From Siphonodentalium dalli (taxonomy: Eukaryota > Mollusca > Scaphopoda > Gadilida > Siphonodentaliidae), in the NCBI GenBank assembly GCA_032622095.1, contig CP136066.1, forward strand, positions 149,823,559-149,887,558: a DNA stretch of 64,000 nt. Direction: 5' to 3'. Positions 11,449 through 21,931 of this stretch are shown piece after piece (the stretch's first letter is position 1; the number at the start of each line of letters is the position of its first letter). The notes beneath the pieces are model-generated. The model was given only the letters and a program-made list of their open reading frames with translations, had not been told where the DNA came from and searched no databases. The position numbers were made by a program, and so were the translations under genes.

Positions 11449-13156
11449 AACAAATATGTTTCTGGTAACCCACCTACACCTAATTCTGTACACCTCCCCA
11501 TATTTCCTGCTATTTTTTTTTAGTTTGGAGTATTTTGTTGTTGTTATGATGCTGCTATTTTTCAGTATTTAAACTGGTTAATATTTAACTTGATTGTGTA
11601 CATTAATATTCAGAAAAGCACATAAACAGTTAGAAGTTATAAACACACTTGATGTAAATTCAAACCAATACATTGAACAAATTAACTTATCCAGAACTAT
11701 CTCCCAAAACATTAACCTGGTGTGGAATTATCCCAGTACTTAGTGTCTAGAAGAAATAAATGGTTTACAAAATAACAATAGTTATATAACTTATACTAGT
11801 TACAGTTGCCAGCGTCTGGTGTGTATTTCCATTCATATTTACCAACGTTCAATAACCACAGATCCCTGACACTAAATTGATCATGACACTAATGTACTGG
11901 TATAGTGTTGTGACGATTTTTGTGTCAGGGGGCTCATGCGTTCAACTGAATGTGATGGACCCTCTTAACGACTGCTTCTTGAAAAACATACTGTAAATGT
12001 TCGTCATATTTTTCTGACATTTATAAACTCGTTTGCCCAGAGAACATGTTGATTGCATCAGAATAAGTTTTTGGTCAAAAACGTAACTTTTAACTCATTA
12101 AAACGTGGGACGCTCAAATTTGTAAGAGTAATTTAAGATTGTTAATGTCTATTATTTTTGCTCCGGAGTATGTGTATTCTTTTCTTCTTCTTTTTTAAGA
12201 TTTAGGCAATGTGCCAATGATCATGATTGAAGCTTCTTCTTATATTGTAAATATCTCCTATGTCTAGAAAACCAACGTTGGAATACGGCACTCCACACAA
12301 TACATATACAAATTGACATGTATTATAATAATGTATTGTATTGTGGAATAAAATATTATCCTATTATCCTATCCTCCATACAGCTATACAGACGACTGAG
12401 ACGTTGGTATACACTGTCCACACACCCACATAGCTGTATATATACAGTATAGACTAGAAGCTCTAGCCAGTCTCGTTAAACTAAACCAATATTTCAATTC
12501 AATCAACACTTCTAGTTGTTGAAATCCGCTGTTCAATATCTGTTGAATAAGGATTTGTTCCCTCAGTTATTGTAACTGCTCTCTACTTCATAACGGAAAG
12601 ATCAGATTATTTTATAATTTAAATATGCCAATCACTGTATCAGAGTTCAGACATTCAGAGTTATGGGGTTTGGAGATACGGATTCAGTCAGTGAGAGTGC
12701 CCATTGCTTCATATGTGCTCAATGCAGTGAGCATGAACAAATTCTAATAAGTATTAAAATACTACTAATTGTACTCAATATAATCAGTAATAAAACTAAT
12801 GAGTAATGTTGAGCAGACTAATGTACTGTAATGTCTAATGGGTCAACCAACCATATGTTACGTAGGCGTAGGGCCTATATTTTATGACTTAAGTCTTTTA
12901 AGAGCGTACTTATGTTTCCAAAACCCTTGTCGGTCTTACACTCTGGGTATTTAATGCAAGTCCTCTCTGTGGTGCTTTATAATTTCAACGAACATCATTT
13001 AAATATGTTCATATTTGCCTCCAACAGACACTGCCTTCGACGTACTGTTGTTTACCATAACAACCGACAGTCGCCCAACATCCGGTAATACTCTGCGTGT
13101 AGTTGGTTACGATCACCGGTTACGAAATGATTCCTCATCCTGGAGTATTGCATAGA
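11449..13156. other. Intergenic, nothing clear
   Basis: AT-rich sequence with no convincing ORF. Around 12200-12380 a stretch ending in a short ATTATCCTATTATCCTAT run looks like the 3' tail of an old retroelement, but no reverse transcriptase remains. Confidence 0.3.
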
Positions 13157-13792
13157 TCATTTACCATGTCGGGACCGTCGACGAAGTTTGTTGATCGCGT
13201 CATCTGCATATGTGTTGGTTTGATCAACCATTGTCTGCAATAGGCCTTGTGTCAAGCAGATGTTCATGAAAGAACTATGACCTCCTGATTGGGGGTTATG
13301 TAAGCCTGATGATTTATTAAAGGCATACAAAGTTGGCGGGTCATGTGAGTCTGTCCATTCGTGAGTCGGTTTATCGCCAGCGGGACCAAGGACCTCAGTT
13401 GCTTCGTTTACAGTCAGAATCGGTATGCGGTCGTTTGTTGCCTCTGCGACCAGGTGGAAGAAATCCACGACCCCGTGATGGCGTGATTAGACCAGGGGCC
13501 CTTGATCTCAGCCTACCTCTGTTCATCCCTCGACTCCAAACACCAGTACCACTGCTGCCCCTTGTGCGCACACCATCCCTGCTGGGCCCTGCTTGATTAG
13601 ACGCTTCAGGCACGTAGCACTGTCGGAACTTATTTGATCAGATTCGGAGTCACTCCCCTCAAAAGAACTCGGGTTGTACTCACTGCCATAGTTGCCATCG
13701 GAACTTAGACAGCTGAGCTCTGTGTCACCACCTTCCATCATCATATCGGCGACTTGTGCCGTGAAAGTAGGCATTTTGTATGAAAATTTCAC
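13157..13792 (-). pseudogene. piggyBac-type transposase, N-terminal part, frameshifted
   Basis: Three overlapping minus-strand frames form one decayed coding region. The first (from 13792, likely ATG at 13774) is acidic, with TAQVADMMMEGGDTELSCLS and a Ser/Asp/Glu tract, typical of PGBD-like N-termini. The second (about 13613-13395) is an Arg/Gly-rich stretch (SRGMNRGRLRSR, TPSRGRGFLPPGRRG). The third (13468-13157) has HEWTDSHDPPTLYAFN, then ICLTQGLLQTMVDQTNTYAD, matching the opening of the piggyBac DDE domain. A donor-like CATG|GTAAAT sits at its end. The DDE catalytic part is absent downstream, so the copy is truncated or interrupted. A TTAA-bounded terminus lies ~330 bp upstream of the start. 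Confidence 0.7.
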
Positions 13793-14084
13793 TGCTACTT
13801 ATTTTAGAAGGTCAAATAAACACGTGTTTACAATATGGCGACGCTAACGCAAACGTTTGACTTAATACACATGACTAAAACGTGGATACGAGATAACTCG
13901 TAGCTGGCACCCAGCGAAAACATCACGACATTTCCATCGCCTTTGCCGACTACAAGTTATCTCATGCATTGTGGCATGTTTTATAGCTTCCAGGTAGAAA
14001 CGCACACTATTTTCGTGATTGCAGATAATAAAACAACGACTACAATCATAATATATCAAATTGGCACACGGAAACATATTACCA

Positions 14085-14110
14085 TGGGGTACCGGCACTC
14101 AACGTGTTAA
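14085..14110 (-). repeat. TTAA target and 5' terminus of the piggyBac-type element
   Basis: Read on the minus strand, TTAA (14110-14107) is followed by CACGTTGAGTGCCGGTAC. This resembles the TTAACCTTTTCAGTGCC ends of the miniature element at 16784-17178. It lies upstream of the transposase start, as expected for a 5' end. Confidence 0.55.
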
Positions 14111-14560
14111 GGTCCACTAGGTCCTGGTGATTCGAAAAAGGACCTCGTGAGTTCATACCAGGGTCATGGTGATCACAAAAAAGTACGTCACTCGTTCATA
14201 CCAGTGTATGCGCTTTTAGTTATTTAAAGCCAACTAGGGTCCTGGTGATTCAAAAAGTACATCATCAGTTCATACCAGATAGGCATCAGTTATTAATGCC
14301 CAGATAGGTTCCTGGTGATTCCAGAGTACCTCATTTATTCTGAGATTGGCATCTGTTATTCAGTTATTGTCAAATAGGGTCATGGTGACCACAACATACC
14401 TCATCAATGCACTACTGGTTATTTAGGTCCAAATGTTGTCCTGGTTTTCGCAAGATGTACCTTATCGGTTATTTTAAGGCCAAGTATGGTCCTGGTTATC
14501 ATAAAAAGTACCTAATTAGTTTATACCAGTCGGTATCAGTTATTTATGGCCAAATAGACA
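14111..14560 (+). repeat. Degenerate tandem repeat (GGTCCTGGTGATTC units)
   Basis: At least six diverged units carry GGTCCTGGTGATTC...AAAGTACCTCAT...GTTCATACCAG...CAGTTATTTA with roughly 60-100 bp spacing. It begins immediately outside the TTAA of the piggyBac terminus. No coding signal. Confidence 0.6.
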
Positions 14561-14832
14561 TATGTAGATCCGGTTAATATAGCGAATGTGTTGTACACGT
14601 CCGATAGGTAGGGATAAATCGATGAACTTCGTCACGGATAATTTAGTACATTAAACGCAGAAATATCAAACCGGTTTTAATGAATCAATAAATTAAGTAA
14701 GATATCACCCCCTGGTCAAGTGGTCCTGCAGTGATGTCGGTGGGTCCTGTTGAATTGATATGATGATGGTAAGGCAACAGATGTACCGTTATATTTTCTA
14801 AAGTTGTCATTTTCGCGGTGTTTGGCTAATAC

Positions 14833-16098
14833 TAGTCCAAGTCTTCTCGTACTAAAACCAGCTAAGATATTGGGATGGCTAGATGCTGGCATTTAGTCCG
14901 AGTTCGCGCCCTATGCCTTCTTATGACACGAGTTAAGCGTTAGTGACCCGCTCAAATAAAACCACAATTATATGAAATAAAATATCACAATTGCGACAAT
15001 AAACGGATATTTTCCGCAGAAGACATGCTATTTGATCTGAAACCCACATCAGTTGTGAATTGAAAGAGGTAATTTAATGTGAAAAGAGACATTTACCGCA
15101 GTGTTTACATATTTTTAAAAGTATGCGAACTCAGTTGACCTCGAGAACTGTGTTCGGCATTTTCCGGTGAAAATATTCCGTAGATTTTCGACTAACCACG
15201 CACATGACGATGAATTCTCCATTGTAATCGTAATTATGTCTGTCAATAAATAAATAAATACATATATAGATTAAGTAAACATTGAAGATATAAATTTATC
15301 ACATAATTTGGCCATAAAAGCAGTTTCATAATTATCGGTAATAGACACGTTTAATATCAGCGCGTGCGATGACGTCACGGCGTTCTTCAAATAACTTGCG
15401 ATCGCTGTAGTTTATGATTGTTGTTTTCGATGAATATTTCGGGTTTATTTGATCATGTGATAAAAGGTATCTCACACTCGTTCTATTTTATACGTAATTT
15501 ATCAACCTCGACCTCTAAATTCTATTTGAGCCTCGGTAAACCTCGGCTCAAATCGAATTTAGTGAACTCGGTTGATAAATTCCGTATAAAATAGAAACTC
15601 ATGTGAGATCCTCTATGTAATACATTAAATAAATTACGGGAATTACAACTATCTCACAGTTTAAAACAGTGTAAACACAACGAGCATTAGAATAATGTGG
15701 GGTCTGCCATTTTGTTTGTATCGAAATGCGTCTCGACCAAAACAAACTCCGGACTATGCCGAAGTTCTTCGGAACGCTTCGGCTTTCGGTTAAAACGTAA
15801 ACAAACATATTAACACAGCGATGTTGGTGACAATCAACCGGAATATTCTATGTGTAATTTAACATGAAAGTTAGATTATTATACACCATTATGAGCATAC
15901 GATGTCACTCTTTCCGATGTATATAGCATCATGTATTGATTTGTTAGGTAAATCGAGTAAAATACGCCTCAAATTCCCGCCACAAACCTTGGGCGTAACT
16001 CGTGTCATAAGAAGGCATAGGGCGCGAACTCGGACTAAATGCCAGCATCTAGCCATCCCAATATCTTAGCTGATTTTAGTACGAGAAGACTTGGACTA
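14833..16098. mobile_element. Long-TIR element with 9-bp target duplication (Mutator-type, non-autonomous)
   Basis: About 110 bp at the left (14833-14941, starting TAGTCCAAGTCTTCTCG) recurs inverted at the right (15990-16098, ending CGAGAAGACTTGGACTA). It is flanked on both sides by an identical GGCTAATAC (14824-14832 and 16099-16107). A 9-bp duplication with long terminal inverted repeats is the hallmark of Mutator-like elements. No transposase ORF is present. A second palindrome (15466-15611) lies inside. Confidence 0.8.
15466..15611. repeat. Internal ~146-bp palindrome
   Basis: GGTATCTCACACTCGTTCTA pairs with TAGAAACTCATGTGAGATCC. TTTATACGTAATTTATCAAC pairs with GTTGATAAATTCCGTATAAA. TTTGAGCC pairs with GGCTCAAA. 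It sits at the centre of the long-TIR element. Confidence 0.7.
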
Positions 16099-16783
16099 GG
16101 CTAATACGAGTGATTTGATAAAAAGCCAGTGTCTGTATGAAACATTCAAGAACATATTTTTGAGGGGAAAAAATGAATAATGGCCAGTATTCATGCTGGG
16201 CCGAAAAACAATTTGGCCGAAAAATCCTTATTTCTGGTCTCACAATTAATGAATATTTTGTTAAATAAATTTAAATCGAAACCGTGCAAATCAAATTAAA
16301 ATTTAATCACACACCTCCGTATAAGGCATGTCCATAACTCCAATTACTGTGTCTAGACTTCTTTGATTCCACCATTGTTACTTGACAATATACCACTACC
16401 CACCATCAACCATTCAGCCTTATGTCAGACAATGTATTCATTAGTGTTAATCTGCTGTATTGTATATGGTGACCCATTGTTTCATAGTGCATATTGAGTA
16501 TCTTGGCTTACCCATTAAGCTGTATCAACTAATCAAGTATTTGACCCAGTCAATGCTCCCGTTAACAAATCCATTTGGTTTTTGAATTACGACAGCGTGA
16601 ACCTGATAATGGCTGCGCTGGTATTTGAAACACGGCGCCATTTTGATTGTAATCGATTTGCAAAGCCTAATACAACCAGTATTAACAATGTTTCGCAATA
16701 TATATATTTGAATGTTTGATACACATAATGGCTTTTCCTGTAAAAGTTCAGATTTTCCGAACACCGCGAAACTGACAACTTCA

Positions 16784-17178
16784 TTAACCTTTTCAGTGCC
16801 AGGTCCGATTTTTGTATCAACCCATATACCCTGTGTCAATGCATTCTCTTATATATGAGAGTCGACCATAGGTCGCCTCGCATATATAAGAGAATGCATT
16901 GGCCTAACAATTTTTCATCATTTGTTATTATTTTTTACATTTTTTTTACAATTTTACTAATTTTTTCTTATATTCTTTAACAGACTTATTTTGTAGGTTT
17001 AGTGCCAGGGAATCTTACGTTTTTCATGGGCATCAAAATTATTACTATCAATACTTGGTGATAGTTTTGAGTTATAACATGCCCTTAAGGTAAATCTTAA
17101 AAAAAAAAAATTTAGGGCCGATTTTACAGACCGTAAATTAGGGCCGATCAGATCGGCCCCTGGCACTGAAAGGGTTAA
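16784..17178. mobile_element. TTAA-flanked miniature element (piggyBac-type MITE)
   Basis: The ends are TTAACCTTTTCAGTGCCAGG and, inverted, CCTGGCACTGAAAGGGTTAA. Both finish in TTAA, the piggyBac target. Inside is one TGCATTCTCTTATATATGAG hairpin module (about 16838-16906) and a T-rich stretch. Non-coding. Confidence 0.75.
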
Positions 17179-17288
17179 ACAACTGTTCTCTTTTTATTCA
17201 GCAGGACCCACAACTTGAATATTGTATTTCACGACAAATGTCTTACACAAGTTACATTTAAATATGTCAAGAGGCATAACGACTCGGT

Positions 17289-17608
17289 GAGCTCTGTGGC
17301 TCAGTCGCTAAAAGGTACTACTCCAAGCCGTATCGCCCTCAAGCGCTGGTGATAAGGTTTCAAATCCACATGTTTCCAACTTTCCATCGTGGACTTTGTA
17401 ACTCGAAATCGTTATCTGGTGCAGTTACTCGCTGATGGCCGGTGGTTTGCTGCACATGGTTAAAGGAGTTTATCAGCCATTGCAATCACTGTTAGATTAG
17501 CCGTAATTGTGCGTATTTCCTCCACGACTAAAACTGGTAATGTCGTGATATGGCGGCATTTATGGCCTTAGTTGCTGAAAGCGACATTAAACCCCAGTCA
17601 ATCATAAG
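17289..17608 (+). mobile_element. tRNA-derived SINE
   Basis: A box-A-like TGTGGCTCAGTCGCTAAAAGG and a box-B-like GGTTTCAAATCC (17356-17367) sit at tRNA spacing. A tail follows with GGCCTTAGTTGCTGAAAGCG and ACATTAAACCCCAGTCAATC, a conserved-domain tail type known from invertebrate V-/Core-like SINEs. The 16-base string CCGGTGGTTTGCTGCA at 17439-17454 recurs at 50932-50947, indicating a second fragment. Confidence 0.65.
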
Positions 17609-19239
17609 GACTCGGGAGAGTGGATATTCGTTCAGTTTTATAGAGTTCCTGGCCGTATACTGAAAAATTTATCCATGCCGAATGCATCTTGATTTCCAGA
17701 CAACACCAGAAGCTAGGATTGCTATATCATCACCAAATTGGACATATGACTGATGGCTTAGCGTGCAGATTGGAGTCGACTTGAGGATATTGATTTTTTT
17801 CACAAGTTATTTTGACTTTTTCGATTTTTAAGAAGTTCTGCTTTTTCTTCAGTTCCGTCTGATGCATCAAGTTAAAGCCCCCGCGGCGGTTTGAATCCTG
17901 ATATTATGCTTTCTTTTGTTACGTCACGGTTTCGGCACCGTGTAGGAACTGTTACATCACTGAGGAGTAATTATATTAAGTATACATTAAGTGGATATTT
18001 GCACGACTTATCAGCAATTTCAGTGAGTTGCACTACCTTCCTATAATGATATGCCTTATATATAAGGTGGCTCCAAACACCCGATCCAGAATAGTCGCCG
18101 CCCAGAGGGGTCCAAATATGGGACCCATGCCATTTCTCGGCCCTTGGCCGAATTATGTCAAACGAAGGGTGTTGTATGGTGGTCCTAAGACACTCTTTCC
18201 AGCCACACACCCCGATCCAAAATGGCCGCCGCCATTCCATATCTCAGCCATTGGTTATCGGATCTGATTGAAATTTGGTATGGCGGTTTGCCACCACGAA
18301 TGCTTAAAAACGCTGCCCAATGACATTGTTTGCATTTTAATTTTGTTTCATTCTGAGTTATCAACCTTAATTTGTCAATTTTTCGTGATTTTATTTTGTC
18401 CGGCTTAATAACTCAAACAGATATGAACCGATTTCAATATTTTTTTTGGAATTCATGCAGGTTTTATTCAATCATCACAGGCCAAACTAAGACATCTTTC
18501 GAAATTAAGCCACATCATAAAATGAGTAAACCTTAGCGGAAAGCCACCTTGGCGAGGGATACTCTGGGCGGTGCACTTGTTATTGTTATATACGGGAAGC
18601 TCGTGAATTAATGTGGTGTTGGTTTCTTTTGGAGAACGGCGCCCGAGTTTCCACTATGTCAATTGACACACATTTGAGCACCGTCCTCCAGGCATATTTA
18701 TTACAGGATGGTGCGGTTTTATAGCTGTGGCTGTGAACGCAGTTTATTAAAGAAATTGATAGGACTAGTAGCATCCATTGCATTATAAAAAAGGAGCAGG
18801 TTTTGAACATTCCTGAAATGTTAATTTCAATTTTGTTATTATTATATTATACAATGTAGAGCCTAAAAACGAAAATACCAGCACACACCAATACAGAGCG
18901 TTTATTGAACCCGTCACTTTTAACGGGCAATCCCATTGCAGAATTTGTAAGAATAAGAGTATTTGTCTTACTGTTGTGCATTAAATTCAAAACAAATAGA
19001 AAATTTCTTAAAGGTTTTAAAGCCTTGTGAAGTGAGCCGAACGCTCTTTATTTCGCATTATCGAAATATCTTACACCATAAGCATGCTGGAGAATAAGGA
19101 CACATTTTCTTTCCTCAAATGCGAAAATTGTATTACATCGTATTTGCTTAATTCTTTGTTTTTGTACATGTATATATTCATATATGGGTCCATGAAACGG
19201 GATTGGTGCGTGAACTTTCAATGTTCAACTCATGTCGCT
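17609..19239. other. Intergenic, repeat-like, no gene
   Basis: Copies of dispersed sequence containing AATGGCCGCCGCCATTCC and GGTTTGCCACC motifs, with no supportable coding region. Confidence 0.3.
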
Positions 19240-19503
19240 TTAATCTTTCCATGACTGGAGCTTCTTGAAACTTGGCGAAGACCATGTGCCAAAGCATTCT
19301 CTTATATATGCGAATCACCCATATGGAGCCTCGCATATATAAGAAAATACATTGGCCTAACAATATTTACCGTGACATGGTAAGCCAGTAGATTATATTA
19401 TATGTGCGAGGCTCCTTGTGGGAGAATCGCATATATATAAGAGAATGCACTGACAAAGGATCTTTAATGCTGCTGCAGCGCAGCTCCCACCATGAACGGG
19501 CCA
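19240..19503. mobile_element. TTAA-type miniature element, diverged, two hairpin modules
   Basis: The left end is TTAATCTTTCCATGACTGGAGC; the right end region is GCAGCTCCCACCATGAACGG. Two hairpin modules (19292-19358, 19397-19457) with CTCTTATATATGCGA-type arms lie within. Confidence 0.55.
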
Positions 19504-20881
19504 ATAGCTTCCTTGGAGAATGTTAAGCCAAAATATGCCGACTTGATCCAAGTTATCTTCCTTCTGTATACTTCTGTTTGGATATCGCCTAGTTACAATT
19601 ATAAACAAATGATCGTGTCCTGGTCAAACATGTGTTGTCTTATATGTCATCTGCGGTCAGGTACCAAAAGAAAATCCTTATATTTTATTTTGAGTTTATT
19701 TGGTATTGACTGCGAGGAACGAAATTTTGTGTAATGTGCGAACAGCATGTTGATAAAACTTAATTCGCTGTCAATAATACCACTGGGTAGTTATGTTACT
19801 GGCTTTGAATACATGACTGAACGCGTTTACAATTAAAACGTGTTTATGAAAATCAAATATCCGTGAACGGTATGTTATAGGATTATGAAGTATGTTAATC
19901 CACATTAAAATAACCTGGTGTCGTTTTGTCGTTCCCACCGACGACAGCATTGCATACATACCGGGTGCATAGATCGATAAGTTTTATACGGATCTATGCA
20001 TTTTACGTCGATTGATCGGCCGTACTTAACAATGAGAATACACGTGAAAGCCTACGGCCCAGCGCTACCCGATAAGTCCACGGTGTACGTTCATGCTGCT
20101 TTATCTTAATCTTGTGATAACCGGATCCAGTATTCAAATATGGAAACATTATAGGAGGCGTTCTCAGCTATAAGGAAAAGACTATAGTGAAAGTATATAG
20201 CTTTCTCCAACCGGGACTGTTGAGTGGTATGTATTAATATATTAGTATTTACATTTGCTCTCTCATTTTAAAATGTATAGATTATTTTTGAAACTCTTAT
20301 ACAATCAATAGGCGATGATACCAAATTTGGTGCTCCAAGTCTCAATGTGGCTTTAACCAGTAACCAAACCTACACATTAACTGCACTGTACTTCTTTCTA
20401 AAGTTAGACGTTATAATCTGCTTGTATACAGCTATATCTATTCCAACTAACTAATACTTTGAATACATGAATACATGGAACCGAGTGACTCACACGTCTT
20501 GTGTTGGAAATAAATACTATGTTTAAACTAACGTCACATTTTAAACACCGCATGCCAGTCCCCCGGAAACCGTATGGGAAATCAAATCTATACAATGTGT
20601 GAATTATTATAGTGAAATCATCAAATCCAATCCCTTTCAAATAGCATACACACATCATCATAGGATGTGGAATTGAACTAATGCAACTATAATGAATATC
20701 GATAACTTCTTTTCTATTTTTGAATAGCATATATTTGATATATATATTAGATGTCTTAATTTGCCGATCAGAATAATTTCACGATCAGAAGTTCAGCGCA
20801 AACACAATGCTATGCGATGATGAAATTGGTTTCAAAAAATCTACTGGAAGAGTTTTGTGCTACTGTTGAAGAACTTTATTC

Positions 20882-21303
20882 ATAATTAACGACCTCACAA
20901 ATAAGTTCATTAATTAACGACCTCACAAATAAGTTCATTCATTAACGACCTCACAAATAAGTTCATTAATCAACGACCTCACAAATAAGTTCATTAATTA
21001 ACGACCTCACAAATAAGTTCATTAATTAACGACCTCACAAATAAGTTCATTAATTAACGACCTCACAAATAAGTTCATTAATTAACGACCTCACAAATAA
21101 GTTCATTAATCAACGACCTCACAAATAAGTTCATTAATTAACGACCTCACAAATAAGTTCATTAATTAACGACCTCACAAATAAGTTCATTAATTAACGA
21201 CCTCACAAATAAGTTCATTAATTAACGACCTCACAAATAAGTTCATTAATTAACGACCTCACAAATAAGTTCATTAATTAACGACATCACAAATAAGTTC
21301 ATT
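20882..21303 (+). repeat. 28-bp minisatellite, 15 copies
   Basis: The unit TTAACGACCTCACAAATAAG plus TTCATTAA is repeated fifteen times head to tail with almost no divergence (a few CAACG for TAACG changes; the last copy has GACATCAC). There are no spacers. Confidence 0.9.
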
Positions 21304-21436
21304 TATATAGGAACAATAAATGATTAACTCTGTATCGAAGCTTTCGGTCGGCAAGGCCTTTATCAAAGGTATAACAAATCGGTGGTTCATACAATTAGAT
21401 GTTCATGTCATTAACAGTTCCGCAGTCGACGCATCG

Positions 21437-21438
<2 letters not shown>

Positions 21439-21484
<46 letters not shown>
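21439..21484 (+). repeat. (AT)n microsatellite
   Basis: About 22 AT dinucleotides in an uninterrupted run. Confidence 0.95.
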
Positions 21485-21485
<1 letters not shown>

Positions 21486-21778
21486 TTATTTCCTCCATTT
21501 ACGGAGAGTTATGAATAATATAAATTGACAAAAGGAAATTCAAATAATACAAGAACAGTAAACATATATTCAGTGGACATAAAGAATAGTCGCTAAGAGC
21601 TCATCAAGCATACGCACACATGCATACACCCATGTATATATTGATACGTACAGACACCCATCGTATAAACTCTCACGCCCTCATACATCCAAGAACGTTA
21701 CAGGTAATACCGCGTCGGGTTACGTCAGAGTGGCGACGTACATATACCCAGTTTTACTACATGTGTATATAGAGAATA

Positions 21779-21931
21779 CCTACGAGTTTTGGTTGAATAC
21801 CCGAATTATCTCATGAGTGGGTGCAAGGAAGTACAGAATTTCCACGAGCGGCTGCAAGCCGCGAGTGGAAATTCTGTACTTCCTTGCACCCACGAATGAG
21901 ATAATCCGGGTATTCAACCAAAACCCGTAGG
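21779..21931. repeat. Near-perfect ~150-bp hairpin
   Basis: CCTACGAGTTTTGGTTGAAT pairs with ATTCAACCAAAACCCGTAGG, and GTGGGTGCAAGGAAGTACAG pairs with CTGTACTTCCTTGCACCCAC. The centre is GCGGCT-GCA-AGCCGC. Arms are about 74 bp with a 3-base loop. Likely a palindromic miniature transposon. Confidence 0.85.

Noticed and set aside
13862-14098. 78-residue minus-strand ORF next to the piggyBac terminus
   Set aside because: It lies in the expected 5' untranslated/terminal region of the element and resembles no transposase part.
17289-17370. Functional tRNA gene
   Set aside because: Box-A and box-B-like motifs are present but the cloverleaf is poor and a SINE tail follows.
20882-21303. CRISPR-like direct repeat array
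   Set aside because: Repeats are head to tail with no spacers, and the window is eukaryotic; it is a minisatellite.
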